Shown: positions 17,298-26,089 of the stretch, piece after piece | Position numbering within the stretch: the first letter of the stretch is position 1 | How the letters are laid out: every line of letters begins with the position of its first letter | Program-made: the position numbers and the translations under genes | Source: Actinoalloteichus_B caeruleus | GTDB lineage: Bacteria > Actinomycetota > Actinomycetes > Mycobacteriales > Pseudonocardiaceae | Length of the DNA: 64,000 nt | Strand: one strand, 5' to 3' | NCBI RefSeq assembly: GCF_000718005.1 | Contig: NZ_JODV01000006.1 | Notes under the pieces: generated by a model | Databases searched by the model: none | Told to the model about the DNA's origin: nothing | Seen by the model: the letters and a program-made list of their open reading frames with translations, nothing else

Positions 17298-18826
17298 TCG
17301 ACGAGGACTCGCTCCGGGAGGCCATGCGGGAGACCACTGACGGGCTCCGACCGCCGACCCGGTTGGCCGAGGAGGTCATCGGGGGCGCGCGTGCCCGCCG
17401 GCGTCGGCGGCGGCGGACCGGCGTCACGGCTGTCGCCCTGGCAGCGGCCCTCGTCGTGACCGGCGGAGCCCTGACGACGATGAACCTCACCACCACCGAG
17501 GTGCTGGGCGGCGAGGGTGCCCCCGCCGTCGCGAGGAGCTGGTTCGACGTGCCCACCCGGGGCGACCTCGCCGACGACCGGGACTTCGTCGGGCGAGCGA
17601 GCACGACCTGGCGGGATGAACTGCCGCTCTTCCTGGGCATCAGGGCGGGCCTCGACGAGGGTGGTCGCGGCGACCCCCACCTGGTGGCCGCGACCACCAC
17701 CCCGTCCGGCCCGGCCGCGATCTTCGTCCAGCGCCATGCCCCCCCGGGCGACGACGAGAGCTACGACATGCTGGGCCTGGTCGCACAGTCGCCGGAGGAC
17801 GGCGAGCTGCACCTGCTCTCCGTGGGCCGCGACGAGGGCAAGGGCCAGCTGTACCTGTTCGGCGAGGACGACCGCACCCTGATCGGCCTGCCCGGCCCCG
17901 AACCGCTGCACCTCTCCACGGGGCCCGACATCGACGGGAGCACCGGTGAGGTCACCCGCCAGTGGGAGGAACTGGTCGCCGAGGACGGCCTCATCCTGCG
18001 GCAGCTGCCAGCGGACAGCCATGCGCACGACGTCGTCGCCGCGACGGAGGTTCCGGACACCCTGATACCCGAGGAACTCGAGCGCCGGCCCCCACTGGCG
18101 GTGCTCACCTCCGAGAGCAGGGCGGCCGCGCTCGATCCGGGCGCGGCGCAGCACTTCCTCCGGCCCCGTTCGCTGGACTCGAACTGGAACGAGAGCCTCA
18201 CCTTCTTCTACCTACCGGTCGCCAGCCGACCCGCCCTGACCTACCAGGAACGGCTAACCGAGGAGGAAGCCCTGGACAGCCCGGACAACTGGCGGTGCGA
18301 GACCGGTGAGAACGGTGGGGAAAGCTGTGAGCGGATCACGGCAGCGCCCAGCCACCCCGACAGCGAGCGCGAGCTGGACCTGATGGACAGGACCCAACGC
18401 GCGCTCCGGGACTCCGGCCGCGCGGACCTGATCAACCACCACAGCGGGGGCGTCTTCGGCAGCTTCCTCGTCATCGTGCGCATGACCGACGGCAGGATCG
18501 CCACCATCGGCGAGCAGTGGAACCGCGTCCAGCACGGCGAGGCGCACGCCGTCGTGTTCACCGACGACAACCTCACCGAGGTCGACGACTTCGCCTACGG
18601 CGGCCCGACCCGGCCCGACGACCCGGTGCAGCTCTCCGTCCGGCTCCCGGACGACGAGGGCTGGGTCGTGCTCTCCTACCAGGCCGAGCTCAGGTACCGC
18701 ACCACCCCGGACGGTCCGTGGCAGGCGGTGGAGTCCGACCGCGGAGCGGCCCTGCTGCCGGCGGAGGCCGTGCAGGTCGAGGTCAGCCGTGAGGGCGGGA
18801 CGGACGTGGTCGAGCTCGTCCGCTGA
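17294..18826 (+). CDS. Membrane-anchored partner of the SigE-family sigma factor, unknown domain
   Basis: 510 residues. The first 42 are cytoplasmic and end in a run of Arg ([10 protein letters not shown]); one membrane helix follows (about 43-63); the remaining 445 residues should lie outside. The coupling to the sigma gene suggests an anti-sigma or signal-receiving role, but the short N-terminal tail has no zinc-finger (HxxxCxxC) anti-sigma motif. The outer domain is acidic, has only one obvious Cys pair (CETGENGGESCE near 332-343), and no enzyme motif I recognise. Repeated Trp/Gly-rich strands hint at a beta-rich fold. I do not recognise the family; a truncated paralogue lies just upstream. 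Confidence 0.75.
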   Translation: MIDEDSLREAMRETTDGLRPPTRLAEEVIGGARARRRRRRRTGVTAVALAAALVVTGGALTTMNLTTTEVLGGEGAPAVARSWFDVPTRGDLADDRDFVGRASTTWRDELPLFLGIRAGLDEGGRGDPHLVAATTTPSGPAAIFVQRHAPPGDDESYDMLGLVAQSPEDGELHLLSVGRDEGKGQLYLFGEDDRTLIGLPGPEPLHLSTGPDIDGSTGEVTRQWEELVAEDGLILRQLPADSHAHDVVAATEVPDTLIPEELERRPPLAVLTSESRAAALDPGAAQHFLRPRSLDSNWNESLTFFYLPVASRPALTYQERLTEEEALDSPDNWRCETGENGGESCERITAAPSHPDSERELDLMDRTQRALRDSGRADLINHHSGGVFGSFLVIVRMTDGRIATIGEQWNRVQHGEAHAVVFTDDNLTEVDDFAYGGPTRPDDPVQLSVRLPDDEGWVVLSYQAELRYRTTPDGPWQAVESDRGAALLPAEAVQVEVSREGGTDVVELVR

Positions 18827-19027
18827 GGGCGGTGGCCCCCCTGGTCACCGCTCCCGCCCTGGTCGCCTGGGCGGCGGCGCGATCCCATCGCCGCCGGCAG
18901 GCCCCGCCCGTGCCCTGCCAGGGCAGGGTGACGGCGAACGGCCGAGTGGCGCCAAGGGAGGCGCGCGACAGGTCGCCCGCGCCGTCCGCGACACCCACCC
19001 AGAGGTCCGGCCCTGCCGGAAGACACG

Positions 19028-19064
19028 TCGGGGCCGGACCTCCGTGGTGGAGGTCCGGCCCCGA
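19028..19064. terminator. Strong bidirectional terminator between the sigma module and atpD
   Basis: Perfect 16-bp inverted repeat: TCGGGGCCGGACCTCC at 19028-19043 and its complement at 19049-19064, 5-nt loop. It starts 51 nt beyond the atpD stop and lies between converging genes. It should stop atp transcription before atpC. Confidence 0.75.
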
Positions 19065-19115
19065 ACGTCGCGCCGTGTCCGGCGCGGGACGACGCGGCGG
19101 CGCCGTCCCCACCGA

Positions 19116-20549
19116 TCACTTGCCGGTGAGCTTCTTGTACGCCTTCTCCAGGTCCTCCAGACCACCGATGGAGAGGAACGCCTGCTCCGGGTAGTGGTCG
19201 AAGTCGCCCTTGGTCAGCCGGTCGAAGGCCTCGATGGTCTCCTTGACCGGGACGAACGAGCCCTCCTCGCCGGTGAACTTCTGCGCGACGAAGAAGTTCT
19301 GCGACAGGTACCGCTCGATCCGCCGGGCCCGGCTCACCGTGAGCTTGTCCTCCTCGGACAGCTCGTCCATGCCGAGGATGGCGATGATGTCCTGGAGCTC
19401 CTTGTACTTCTGGAGGATCCGCTTGACCTCCTGGGCCACCCGGTAGTGCTCCTGCCCCACGACCGAGGCGTCCAGGATCGTGGAGCTGGAGGTCAGCGGG
19501 TCCACCGCCGGGTAGATGCCCTTCTGGGAGATCGCCCGGGAGAGCTCGGTGGTGGCGTCCAGGTGCGCGAAGGTGGTCGCCGGCGCGGGGTCGGTGTAGT
19601 CGTCCGCCGGCACGTAGATCGCCTGGAGCGAGGTGATGGACCGGCCCTTGGTGGAGGTGATCCGCTCCTGGAGCTCACCCATCTCGTCGGCCAGCGTCGG
19701 CTGGTAACCCACGGCGGAGGGCATCCGGCCCAGCAGGGTCGACACCTCCTGACCGGCCTGCGTGAACCGGAAGATGTTGTCGATGAACAGCAGCACGTCC
19801 TGGTTCTGGACGTCCCGGAAGTACTCCGCCATCGTCAGCGCCGACAGCGCCACCCGCATACGGGTGCCGGGCGGCTCGTCCATCTGACCGAACACCAGCG
19901 CGGTGTCGGGGAGGACGCCCATCTCCTCCATCTCGACCCAGAGGTCGTTGCCCTCACGGGTCCGCTCGCCGACGCCGGCGAACACCGAGGTCCCGGAGAA
20001 CTCCCGGGCGATACGGGTGATCATCTCCTGGATGAGCACCGTCTTGCCCACACCGGCGCCACCGAACAGGCCGATCTTGCCGCCCTTGACGTACGGGGTC
20101 AGCAGGTCGATGACCTTGATGCCCGTCTCCAGGACCTCGGTCCGACCCTCCAGCTGGTCGAAGGCCGGGGCCTTGCGGTGGATCTCCCAGCGCTCCGCGT
20201 CCGAGGCGTGCCCCGGCTTGTCCAGGCAGTCGCCCAGGGCGTTGAACACGTGGCCCTTGACCGAGTCGCCGACCGGCACCGAGATGCCGGCGCCCGAGTC
20301 GGTGACCTTGGCGCCCCGGACCAGGCCCTGGGTGGGCTGCATGGAGATGGTCCGCACCGAGTTGTCACCCAGGTGCTGCGCGACCTCCAGGGTCAGCGTC
20401 TTCTCCATGCCCTCGGCCGTGATCTCCACCTTGAGGGCGTTGTAGAGGTCGGGCACCTCGCCACGCGGGAACTCGACGTCCACGACCGGGCCGAGAACCT
20501 GGACAACGCGGCCGGCCCCAACCGCGGTGCTGGTGGCAGTTGCAGTCAT
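19116..20549 (-). CDS. atpD: ATP synthase F1 beta subunit
   Basis: 477 residues. Catalytic subunit of F1; three copies alternate with alpha around the rotor and make ATP from ADP and phosphate. Walker A GGAGVGKT at 163-170, Walker B with VLLFIDNIFRF, the catalytic Glu in GERTREGND, and the DELSEEDK contact region near the C-terminus are intact. ATG at 20549, with AGGAAG about 8 nt upstream; it begins 1 nt after the atpG stop. The usual next gene, atpC, is missing here and lies 4.1 kb away. Confidence 0.99.
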   Translation of the reverse strand: MTATATSTAVGAGRVVQVLGPVVDVEFPRGEVPDLYNALKVEITAEGMEKTLTLEVAQHLGDNSVRTISMQPTQGLVRGAKVTDSGAGISVPVGDSVKGHVFNALGDCLDKPGHASDAERWEIHRKAPAFDQLEGRTEVLETGIKVIDLLTPYVKGGKIGLFGGAGVGKTVLIQEMITRIAREFSGTSVFAGVGERTREGNDLWVEMEEMGVLPDTALVFGQMDEPPGTRMRVALSALTMAEYFRDVQNQDVLLFIDNIFRFTQAGQEVSTLLGRMPSAVGYQPTLADEMGELQERITSTKGRSITSLQAIYVPADDYTDPAPATTFAHLDATTELSRAISQKGIYPAVDPLTSSSTILDASVVGQEHYRVAQEVKRILQKYKELQDIIAILGMDELSEEDKLTVSRARRIERYLSQNFFVAQKFTGEEGSFVPVKETIEAFDRLTKGDFDHYPEQAFLSIGGLEDLEKAYKKLTGK

Positions 20550-20550
20550 G

Positions 20551-21480
20551 TCACTCACTTCCTGCGGACGAGAGCGCCTCGACACCGCCGACGATCTCGC
20601 TGATTTCCTGGGTGATCTGCGCCTGGCGGGCCTGGTTGGCCTGGCGACTGAGGTTCTGGATGATCTCGTCGGCGTTGTCCGTCGCGGACTTCATCGCGTT
20701 CCGGCGGGCCGCCAGCTCGGCCGCCGAGGCGTCGAGCAGACCGGCGTACAACCGGGAGTTGATGTACTTCGGCAACAACGCCGCCAGCAGCGCCTCCGCG
20801 TCCGGCTCGAACTCGTAGTTCGGCGTGGGCGCGGCCTCGGTCGGCTCGTCGGTGTACTCGACCTCCAGCGGAGCGACCCGGCGGGCCACCGGCCGCTGCG
20901 TGAGCATCGAGACGAACTCGGTGTGCACCATGTGCAGCTCGTCGATGCCGAGCACGCCGTCGGCGCCGGGCTCGTCACCCTCGTCGTCGGCACCGGCCAG
21001 GAAGGCCCGCACCAGGGTCTCGGCGACATCAGCGGCGTCGGTGTACCCGGGCCGCTGGCTGAAACCCGTCCAGCTCCGCTCGATGTGCCGCTGGCGGAAG
21101 CGGTAGTAGCTCACGCCCTTGCGGCCGACCACGTACAGCACCGGGGTCTTGCCCTGCTCGCGCAGCAGCGTCTGGAGCTCCTCCGCCGCCTTGATCACGT
21201 TGGCGTTGTAGCCGCCGCAGAGCCCCTGGTCACTGGTCACGACCAGCACACCGACCCGCTTGGGCTCCTCACGCTCGACCAGCATGGGGTGGTCGAGCGA
21301 GGAGGACCCGGCGAGCGCGCTGAGCACGTTCGTGATCTCCTCGGCGTAGGGCCGGGAGGCCTCCACCCGCGCCTGCGCCCGGTTGATCCGCGAGGTCGCG
21401 ATCAGCTCCATCGCCTTGGTGATCTTGCGGGTGGACTTGACCGAGCGGACCCGTTCGCGTAGTTCTCGAAGTTGGGCCAT
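20551..21480 (-). CDS. atpG: ATP synthase F1 gamma subunit
   Basis: 309 residues. Rotor shaft of F1. N-terminal coiled coil (LRELRERVRSVKSTRKITKAMELIA) and matching C-terminal helix (MKSATDNADEIIQNLSRQAN) form the shaft. Between them is an actinobacterial insertion of acidic, low-complexity sequence around residues 150-165 and 195-215. In mycobacteria a gamma insertion damps ATP hydrolysis; whether this one does is not known. Follows atpA by 9 nt. Confidence 0.97.
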   Translation of the reverse strand: MAQLRELRERVRSVKSTRKITKAMELIATSRINRAQARVEASRPYAEEITNVLSALAGSSSLDHPMLVEREEPKRVGVLVVTSDQGLCGGYNANVIKAAEELQTLLREQGKTPVLYVVGRKGVSYYRFRQRHIERSWTGFSQRPGYTDAADVAETLVRAFLAGADDEGDEPGADGVLGIDELHMVHTEFVSMLTQRPVARRVAPLEVEYTDEPTEAAPTPNYEFEPDAEALLAALLPKYINSRLYAGLLDASAAELAARRNAMKSATDNADEIIQNLSRQANQARQAQITQEISEIVGGVEALSSAGSE

Positions 21481-21489
21481 GTCATCGGC

Positions 21490-23136
21490 TCACTTCTTCG
21501 GAGCGGGACGGTTCACCTTGACCGTCTCCTGCCCGACCTTCTCGGCGTCCATCGCCTCGGCGGGGGCCTCGTTCGGGATCAGCGAGGAGCCGTCGGAGGT
21601 GACGAACTGCTTCTTGAACTCGTCGGTCACCGAGACGAGCCGCTCCGCGTTGTCGTCGCTGAGCACCTTGCTGTCCCGGATCTCGGTGAGGATGCCCTCG
21701 TGGGCGTGCCGCAGGTGGTCCAGCAGCTCGGACTCGAAGCGGCGCAGGTCGGCGACCGGCACGGCGTCGAAGTGGCCCCTGGTGCCGAGGTAGATCGAGA
21801 CGACCTCCTCCTGCACCGGCACCGGCTGGCCCTGGCCCTGCTTGAGGATCTCGTAGAGCCGCGCGCCCCGCTCCAGCTGCGCCTTGGAGGCCGCGTCCAG
21901 GTCCGAGGCGAAGGCGGAGAACGCCTCCAGCTCCCGGTACTGGGCGAGGTCGAGCCGCAGCGTTCCGGAGACCGCCTTCATCGCCTTGATCTGGGCGGCG
22001 CCACCAACACGGGAGACGGAGATACCGACGTCCACCGCCGGCCGCTGGCCGGAGTTGAACAGGTCGGACTGGAGGAAGCACTGCCCGTCGGTGATGGAGA
22101 TGACGTTGGTGGGGATGTAGGCCGAGACGTCGTTGGCCTTGGTCTCGATGATCGGCAGACCGGTCATCGAGCCGCCACCGAGCTCGTCCGACAGCTTCGC
22201 GCAACGCTCCAGCAGACGCGAGTGCAGGTAGAAGACGTCACCCGGGTAGGCCTCGCGGCCCGGCGGGCGGCGCAGCAGCAGCGAGATGGCCCGGTAGGCC
22301 TCCGCCTGCTTGGACAGGTCGTCGAAGATGATCAGGACGTGCTTGCCCTGGTACATCCAGTGCTGGCCGATGGCGGAACCCGCGTAGGGGGCCAGCCACT
22401 TCAGGCCGGGCGAGTCGGACGCGGTGGCGGCCACGATGGTCGTGTACTCCATCGCGCCGGCGTCCTCCAGCGACCGCTTCACCGAGGCGATCGTGGAGCC
22501 CTTCTGGCCGATGGCGACGTAGATGCAGCGGACCTGCTGCTTCGGGTCGCCGGTCTCCCAGTTGCCCTTCTGGTTGATGATGGTGTCCACGCAGACGGCG
22601 GTCTTGCCGGTCTTGCGGTCACCGATGACCAGCTGGCGCTGGCCCCGACCGATCGGGGTCATCGCGTCGATGGCCTTGATACCGGTCTGGAGCGGCTCGC
22701 GGACCTCCTGCCGCTGCACCACGGTGGCGGCCTGGAGCTCCAGCGCCCGCCGCTCCTCGGCGACGATCTCGCCGAGGCCGTCGATGGGCTCGCCCAGGGC
22801 GTTCACCACGCGGCCGAGGAAGCCATCGCCCACCGGCACCGACAGCACCTGGCCGGTGCGGCGGACCTGCTGGCCCTCCTCGATCTTCTCCGAGTCACCC
22901 AGGACGACGGCGCCGATCGACCTCTCGTTGAGGTTCATCGCGACGCCGTTGATGCCGCCGGGGAACTCCAGCAGCTCCTCCGTCATCACCGAAGGCAGGC
23001 CCTCGACATGGGCGATGCCGTCACCGGTGTCCGTGACGACGCCTACCTCTTCTCGGCTGACTTCGGGAGAGTAGCTGGAGACGTACTTCTCGATCGCACT
23101 GCGGATCTCGTCCGACGAGATCGTCAGCTCCGCCAT
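21490..23136 (-). CDS. atpA: ATP synthase F1 alpha subunit
   Basis: 548 residues. Non-catalytic nucleotide-binding subunit of F1. P-loop GDRKTGKT at 172-179, Walker B VLIIFDDLSKQ, and the arginine finger region ISVSRVGGAAQIKAMK. A C-terminal tail of about 35 residues (SLIPNEAPAEAMDAEK...) goes beyond the E. coli end, as in mycobacteria, where such a tail suppresses ATP hydrolysis. ATG at 23136; the in-frame extension of nine residues upstream lacks a ribosome binding site. Confidence 0.98.
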   Translation of the reverse strand: MAELTISSDEIRSAIEKYVSSYSPEVSREEVGVVTDTGDGIAHVEGLPSVMTEELLEFPGGINGVAMNLNERSIGAVVLGDSEKIEEGQQVRRTGQVLSVPVGDGFLGRVVNALGEPIDGLGEIVAEERRALELQAATVVQRQEVREPLQTGIKAIDAMTPIGRGQRQLVIGDRKTGKTAVCVDTIINQKGNWETGDPKQQVRCIYVAIGQKGSTIASVKRSLEDAGAMEYTTIVAATASDSPGLKWLAPYAGSAIGQHWMYQGKHVLIIFDDLSKQAEAYRAISLLLRRPPGREAYPGDVFYLHSRLLERCAKLSDELGGGSMTGLPIIETKANDVSAYIPTNVISITDGQCFLQSDLFNSGQRPAVDVGISVSRVGGAAQIKAMKAVSGTLRLDLAQYRELEAFSAFASDLDAASKAQLERGARLYEILKQGQGQPVPVQEEVVSIYLGTRGHFDAVPVADLRRFESELLDHLRHAHEGILTEIRDSKVLSDDNAERLVSVTDEFKKQFVTSDGSSLIPNEAPAEAMDAEKVGQETVKVNRPAPKK

Positions 23137-23212
23137 GTCGTTCCTGCTCTCGGTCGTTCTCAAGCGGTGTTGGTCTTGGTTGCGCGGCTACTCGCGCGGG
23201 GCGCCGGCGCGC

Positions 23213-24049
23213 CTACCCCGCGAGCTGCCGCCGTAGTGCGGCCAACCGGCCCGCGGCGCTGCCGTCGATGATCTCGTCGCCGACCTGGATGACCAGGCCG
23301 CCGACCAGCGTCGGGTCCACCTCGGTGTGCACGGCGACTGGTCGGGAGTAGATCCGGCTGAGCAGCGCGGCCAGCCGTTCCTCCTGAGCGTCCGACAGCA
23401 CGGTCGCGGAGCGAACGTGCGCCACGGAACGCTCCCGGCGCTTGGCGGCGGCTGCCGCCAACTCCTCCAGGCCCGCGACGGCCGTCCGGCCGCCCGGCTG
23501 GCTGACGAGCTGCTCCACCAGAGCCAGGGTCACCGGGTCACTCCGGTCGGTGAGCAACTGCCGGACCAGGGTCACCTTGCCCGCCGCCGACCCGGCCGGG
23601 TCGGACAGCAGCTGGTCGAGGTCGGGCTGGCTGGCGACGATCCGGCCGAGGCGGAACAGCTCGTCCTCGACGGTGTCCAGCCGACCGGCGCGCTCGGCGC
23701 TGATCAGCATGGCCTCCCAGCTCAGCCGGCTGACGCCCTCCACGAGTTCGCGGGGGCTCGACCAGCGGGCGGTCACCACGGTCGCGAGGACGTTCAGCGC
23801 CCGGGCGCCGATCTTGCGCCCGAGCACCTCCCGCACCAGCGACTCGCGGTGTGCCGGCTCACTGGCGGCGTCGGCGAGGGACCGGCGCAGCGAGGACTCC
23901 CGACCGAGCAGCCGGCTGACCGCTCCGAGGTCCTCGCCGACACCAGCCAGTTCCTCGCCGGTGACGCCGTCGAGTTCGGCGCGCAGCCGCTCGGCGGCGG
24001 CGGCGAAGGCGTCCCGACTCGCCGCGTGCAGTGTGGTCACGGTGGTCAC
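23213..24049 (-). CDS. atpH: ATP synthase F1 delta subunit
   Basis: 278 residues. Joins the peripheral stalk to the top of F1. About 100 residues longer than the E. coli protein, as usual in streptomycete-type actinobacteria; the extra part is N-terminal and helical. The conserved C-terminal element reads LVGGLVIQVGDEIIDGSAAGRLAALRR. GTG start at 24049. The amino-acid content is low in aromatic residues and rich in Ala and Arg, typical for the subunit. Confidence 0.93.
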   Translation of the reverse strand: MTTVTTLHAASRDAFAAAAERLRAELDGVTGEELAGVGEDLGAVSRLLGRESSLRRSLADAASEPAHRESLVREVLGRKIGARALNVLATVVTARWSSPRELVEGVSRLSWEAMLISAERAGRLDTVEDELFRLGRIVASQPDLDQLLSDPAGSAAGKVTLVRQLLTDRSDPVTLALVEQLVSQPGGRTAVAGLEELAAAAAKRRERSVAHVRSATVLSDAQEERLAALLSRIYSRPVAVHTEVDPTLVGGLVIQVGDEIIDGSAAGRLAALRRQLAG

Positions 24050-24088
24050 GACGTCTCCACTCCCCTGTTCGGCACGATGGTCACCTGG

Positions 24089-24637
24089 TCACTTGCTCGC
24101 CGGAGCCGACACCGAGTCCAGCTCGTCCAGGAACCGGTCCACGGTTCCCCGACGACGGGCCTCGTCCTCCAGGGACTCGCCGATCACCCGGCTGGCCAGG
24201 TCGATCGACATGCGGCCCAGGTCGGCCCGGAGCTCGGCCACGATCTGGGCGCGCTGGGCGTCCAGCTGGGCCTGGCCCTGGGCGACGATGCGCGCGGACT
24301 CCTCCTGAGCCCTGGCCCGCATCTCCTCGATGATCTGGTCGCCCTCGGCACGAGCGTCGTCCCGGATGCGGGCCGCCTCGGCCCTGGCCTCGGCGAGCTG
24401 GGCCTGGTACTGCTCCAGCGTCTCCTTGGCCTCCTGCTGGGCCTTCTCGGCCCGGGCGATACCGCCCTCGATCTTGTCGGTTCGCTCGTCGAGCACGCGC
24501 TGGAAGATCGGGAGGACGAACTTCCAGAACAGCAGACCGACGAGAACGAAGCAGACCGCGGACCAGAAGATGTCGTACCCAGGCGGCAGCAGCGGATTCG
24601 GGTTGTCGCCCGCCGCCAGCACTGCGAATGTACTCAC
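24089..24637 (-). CDS. atpF: ATP synthase Fo b subunit
   Basis: 182 residues. Peripheral stalk: one membrane helix (about 24-45, FWSAVCFVLVGLLFWKFVLP) followed by a long charged coiled coil (55-160) reaching up to F1. GTG start at 24637. Encoded between c and delta subunits as usual. A short hydrophobic-free leader (first 20 residues) precedes the helix. Confidence 0.96.
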   Translation of the reverse strand: MSTFAVLAAGDNPNPLLPPGYDIFWSAVCFVLVGLLFWKFVLPIFQRVLDERTDKIEGGIARAEKAQQEAKETLEQYQAQLAEARAEAARIRDDARAEGDQIIEEMRARAQEESARIVAQGQAQLDAQRAQIVAELRADLGRMSIDLASRVIGESLEDEARRRGTVDRFLDELDSVSAPASK

Positions 24638-24663
24638 GATGGTCGCCTAACGGTCGGTTCGGA

Positions 24664-24897
24664 TCAGCCCATGCCGCCGAAGAGGATGCCGGCGATGAGG
24701 CCCAGCAGACCCAGGACCTCGACGAAGGCGATACCCAGGATCATGGTGGTCCGCAGCTGACCGGCGATCTCCGGCTGACGGGCCATGCCCTCGACCGTCT
24801 TGCCGATCAGGATGCCCAGACCGATACCCGGGCCGAGAGTGGCCAGACCGTAGCCGACGGTCGCGATGTTGCCTTCGATCGCAGCGAGGATTTCCAC
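24664..24897 (-). CDS. atpE: ATP synthase Fo c subunit
   Basis: 77 residues forming a two-helix hairpin; copies assemble into the proton-driven ring. The polar loop RQPEIAGQLR joins the helices, and Glu60 in IAFVEVLGLLG is the proton-carrying residue. GTG start at 24897. The absence of a Gln or Thr ligand set beside Glu60 fits a proton-using rather than sodium-using ring. Confidence 0.98.
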   Translation of the reverse strand: MEILAAIEGNIATVGYGLATLGPGIGLGILIGKTVEGMARQPEIAGQLRTTMILGIAFVEVLGLLGLIAGILFGGMG

Positions 24898-24972
24898 TTC
24901 CGTGTCTTCCCTTTCATGTTGGCCTCCCGGCGTTCACCGGAAGGTCGTCTCTGGTGCTCGCAGGTCGTGCCG

Positions 24973-25776
24973 TCAGTGTTCGGCGTGGGACGCCAGGTCG
25001 ATGTAGACGGCGGCGAGCAGAGTGAAGATGTACGCCTGCAGCACCGCCACCAGGATCTCGAAGAGCGTGAAGGCGAACCCGGCCCCGAGGGTCAGGACGC
25101 CGACCGGCGCGAGCAGCGCCGATCCCGCCTCGACGAACATGAAGTTGGTGGCGGAGAAGAACAGCACCAGGATCAGGTGGCCGGCCATCATGTTGGCCAG
25201 CAACCGGACCGTCAGCGCGAAGGGGCGCAGGATGAACGTCGAGACGAACTCGACGGGCACGATGATCGGCGCCATGTAGAGCGGAACACCTGACGGGAGC
25301 AGGTTGCTCTTCATGTAGGGGCCGAAACCCTGCGCCTTGATCCCCGCGTAGTTGAAGACGATCCACGCCACGATGGCCAACACCAGCGGGGTGCCGATGA
25401 GGCTCGTCCCCGCGATGTTGAGCAACGGGATCACGCCGGCGAGGTTCAACGCCGTGATCATGAAGAAGAACGTGGTGAGGATCGGCAGGAATCGTCGCGC
25501 CGCCCCCTTGCCGAGGATCTCCTCGGCGATGTGCAGGCGGACGAAGTCCAGGAAGTACTCGGCGACGTTCTGGAGCCCCCGGGGCACGAGCTTGGCCCGG
25601 CGCAGCGCGAGGATGAAGAACAACGCCAACAGCGCCACCATGACGAACCGGACCAGCATGATCCGGTTGATCTCGAAGATCGTGCCCTCGAAGAGCAGGG
25701 CACCGGGGTAGAACTCCTCGATACCGGGCGCGTGGAAACCCTCTCCGTCACCCGCGGCCAGCACGGCGGCCAACAC
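24973..25776 (-). CDS. atpB: ATP synthase Fo a subunit
   Basis: 267 residues, about six membrane helices. Forms the two proton half-channels beside the c ring. The essential Arg is in ALTVRLLANMMAGHL. GTG at 25776 is listed as the start, but the only good ribosome binding site (AGGGAG) is 18 nt upstream of it. That site is spaced 6 nt from an in-frame CTG at 25788, which would add LNAQ. Several actinobacterial AtpB proteins begin with similar text, so a CTG start is possible. Confidence 0.96.
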   Translation of the reverse strand: MLAAVLAAGDGEGFHAPGIEEFYPGALLFEGTIFEINRIMLVRFVMVALLALFFILALRRAKLVPRGLQNVAEYFLDFVRLHIAEEILGKGAARRFLPILTTFFFMITALNLAGVIPLLNIAGTSLIGTPLVLAIVAWIVFNYAGIKAQGFGPYMKSNLLPSGVPLYMAPIIVPVEFVSTFILRPFALTVRLLANMMAGHLILVLFFSATNFMFVEAGSALLAPVGVLTLGAGFAFTLFEILVAVLQAYIFTLLAAVYIDLASHAEH

Positions 25777-25818
25777 TTGCGCGTTCAGTGTGGTCTCCCT
25801 GGTCGTAGCCGGCGCGGA

Positions 25819-26028
25819 TCAGGCCCGGCCGAAACGGACGTACACGATGTAGAGCGCAGTAAGCAGCCCCAGCCCCAGACCGACGAAGGTCCACAGCCAG
25901 CTGTCACTGATCAGGTCAACGGCGAACCCGATGCCACCCCAGGCGATGGGGCCGGCGATCAGGGTCCTGATGAGCAACCCTCGGGTGGACTCACCCTTCT
26001 GGGGTGGTTTGTCCGACTGATCACTCAT
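25819..26028 (-). CDS. Small two-helix membrane protein at the head of the atp operon (AtpZ/AtpI-like)
   Basis: 69 residues with two membrane helices: LLIRTLIAGPIAWGGIGFAV with a DLISDSW turn, then TFVGLGLGLLTALYIVYV. The GGxGxxVD pattern is typical of the small AtpZ-type F1Fo-associated proteins, thought to help assembly or ion uptake. Start uncertain: ATG at 26028 or GTG at 26040; neither has a clear ribosome binding site. Lies 42 nt upstream of atpB. Confidence 0.75.
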   Translation of the reverse strand: MSDQSDKPPQKGESTRGLLIRTLIAGPIAWGGIGFAVDLISDSWLWTFVGLGLGLLTALYIVYVRFGRA

Positions 26029-26089
26029 CTTGAAACGCACTTTACCAATCGGTTTTCGCCAGGACGAACCCCAGGGGCGTTAGCCGTCG

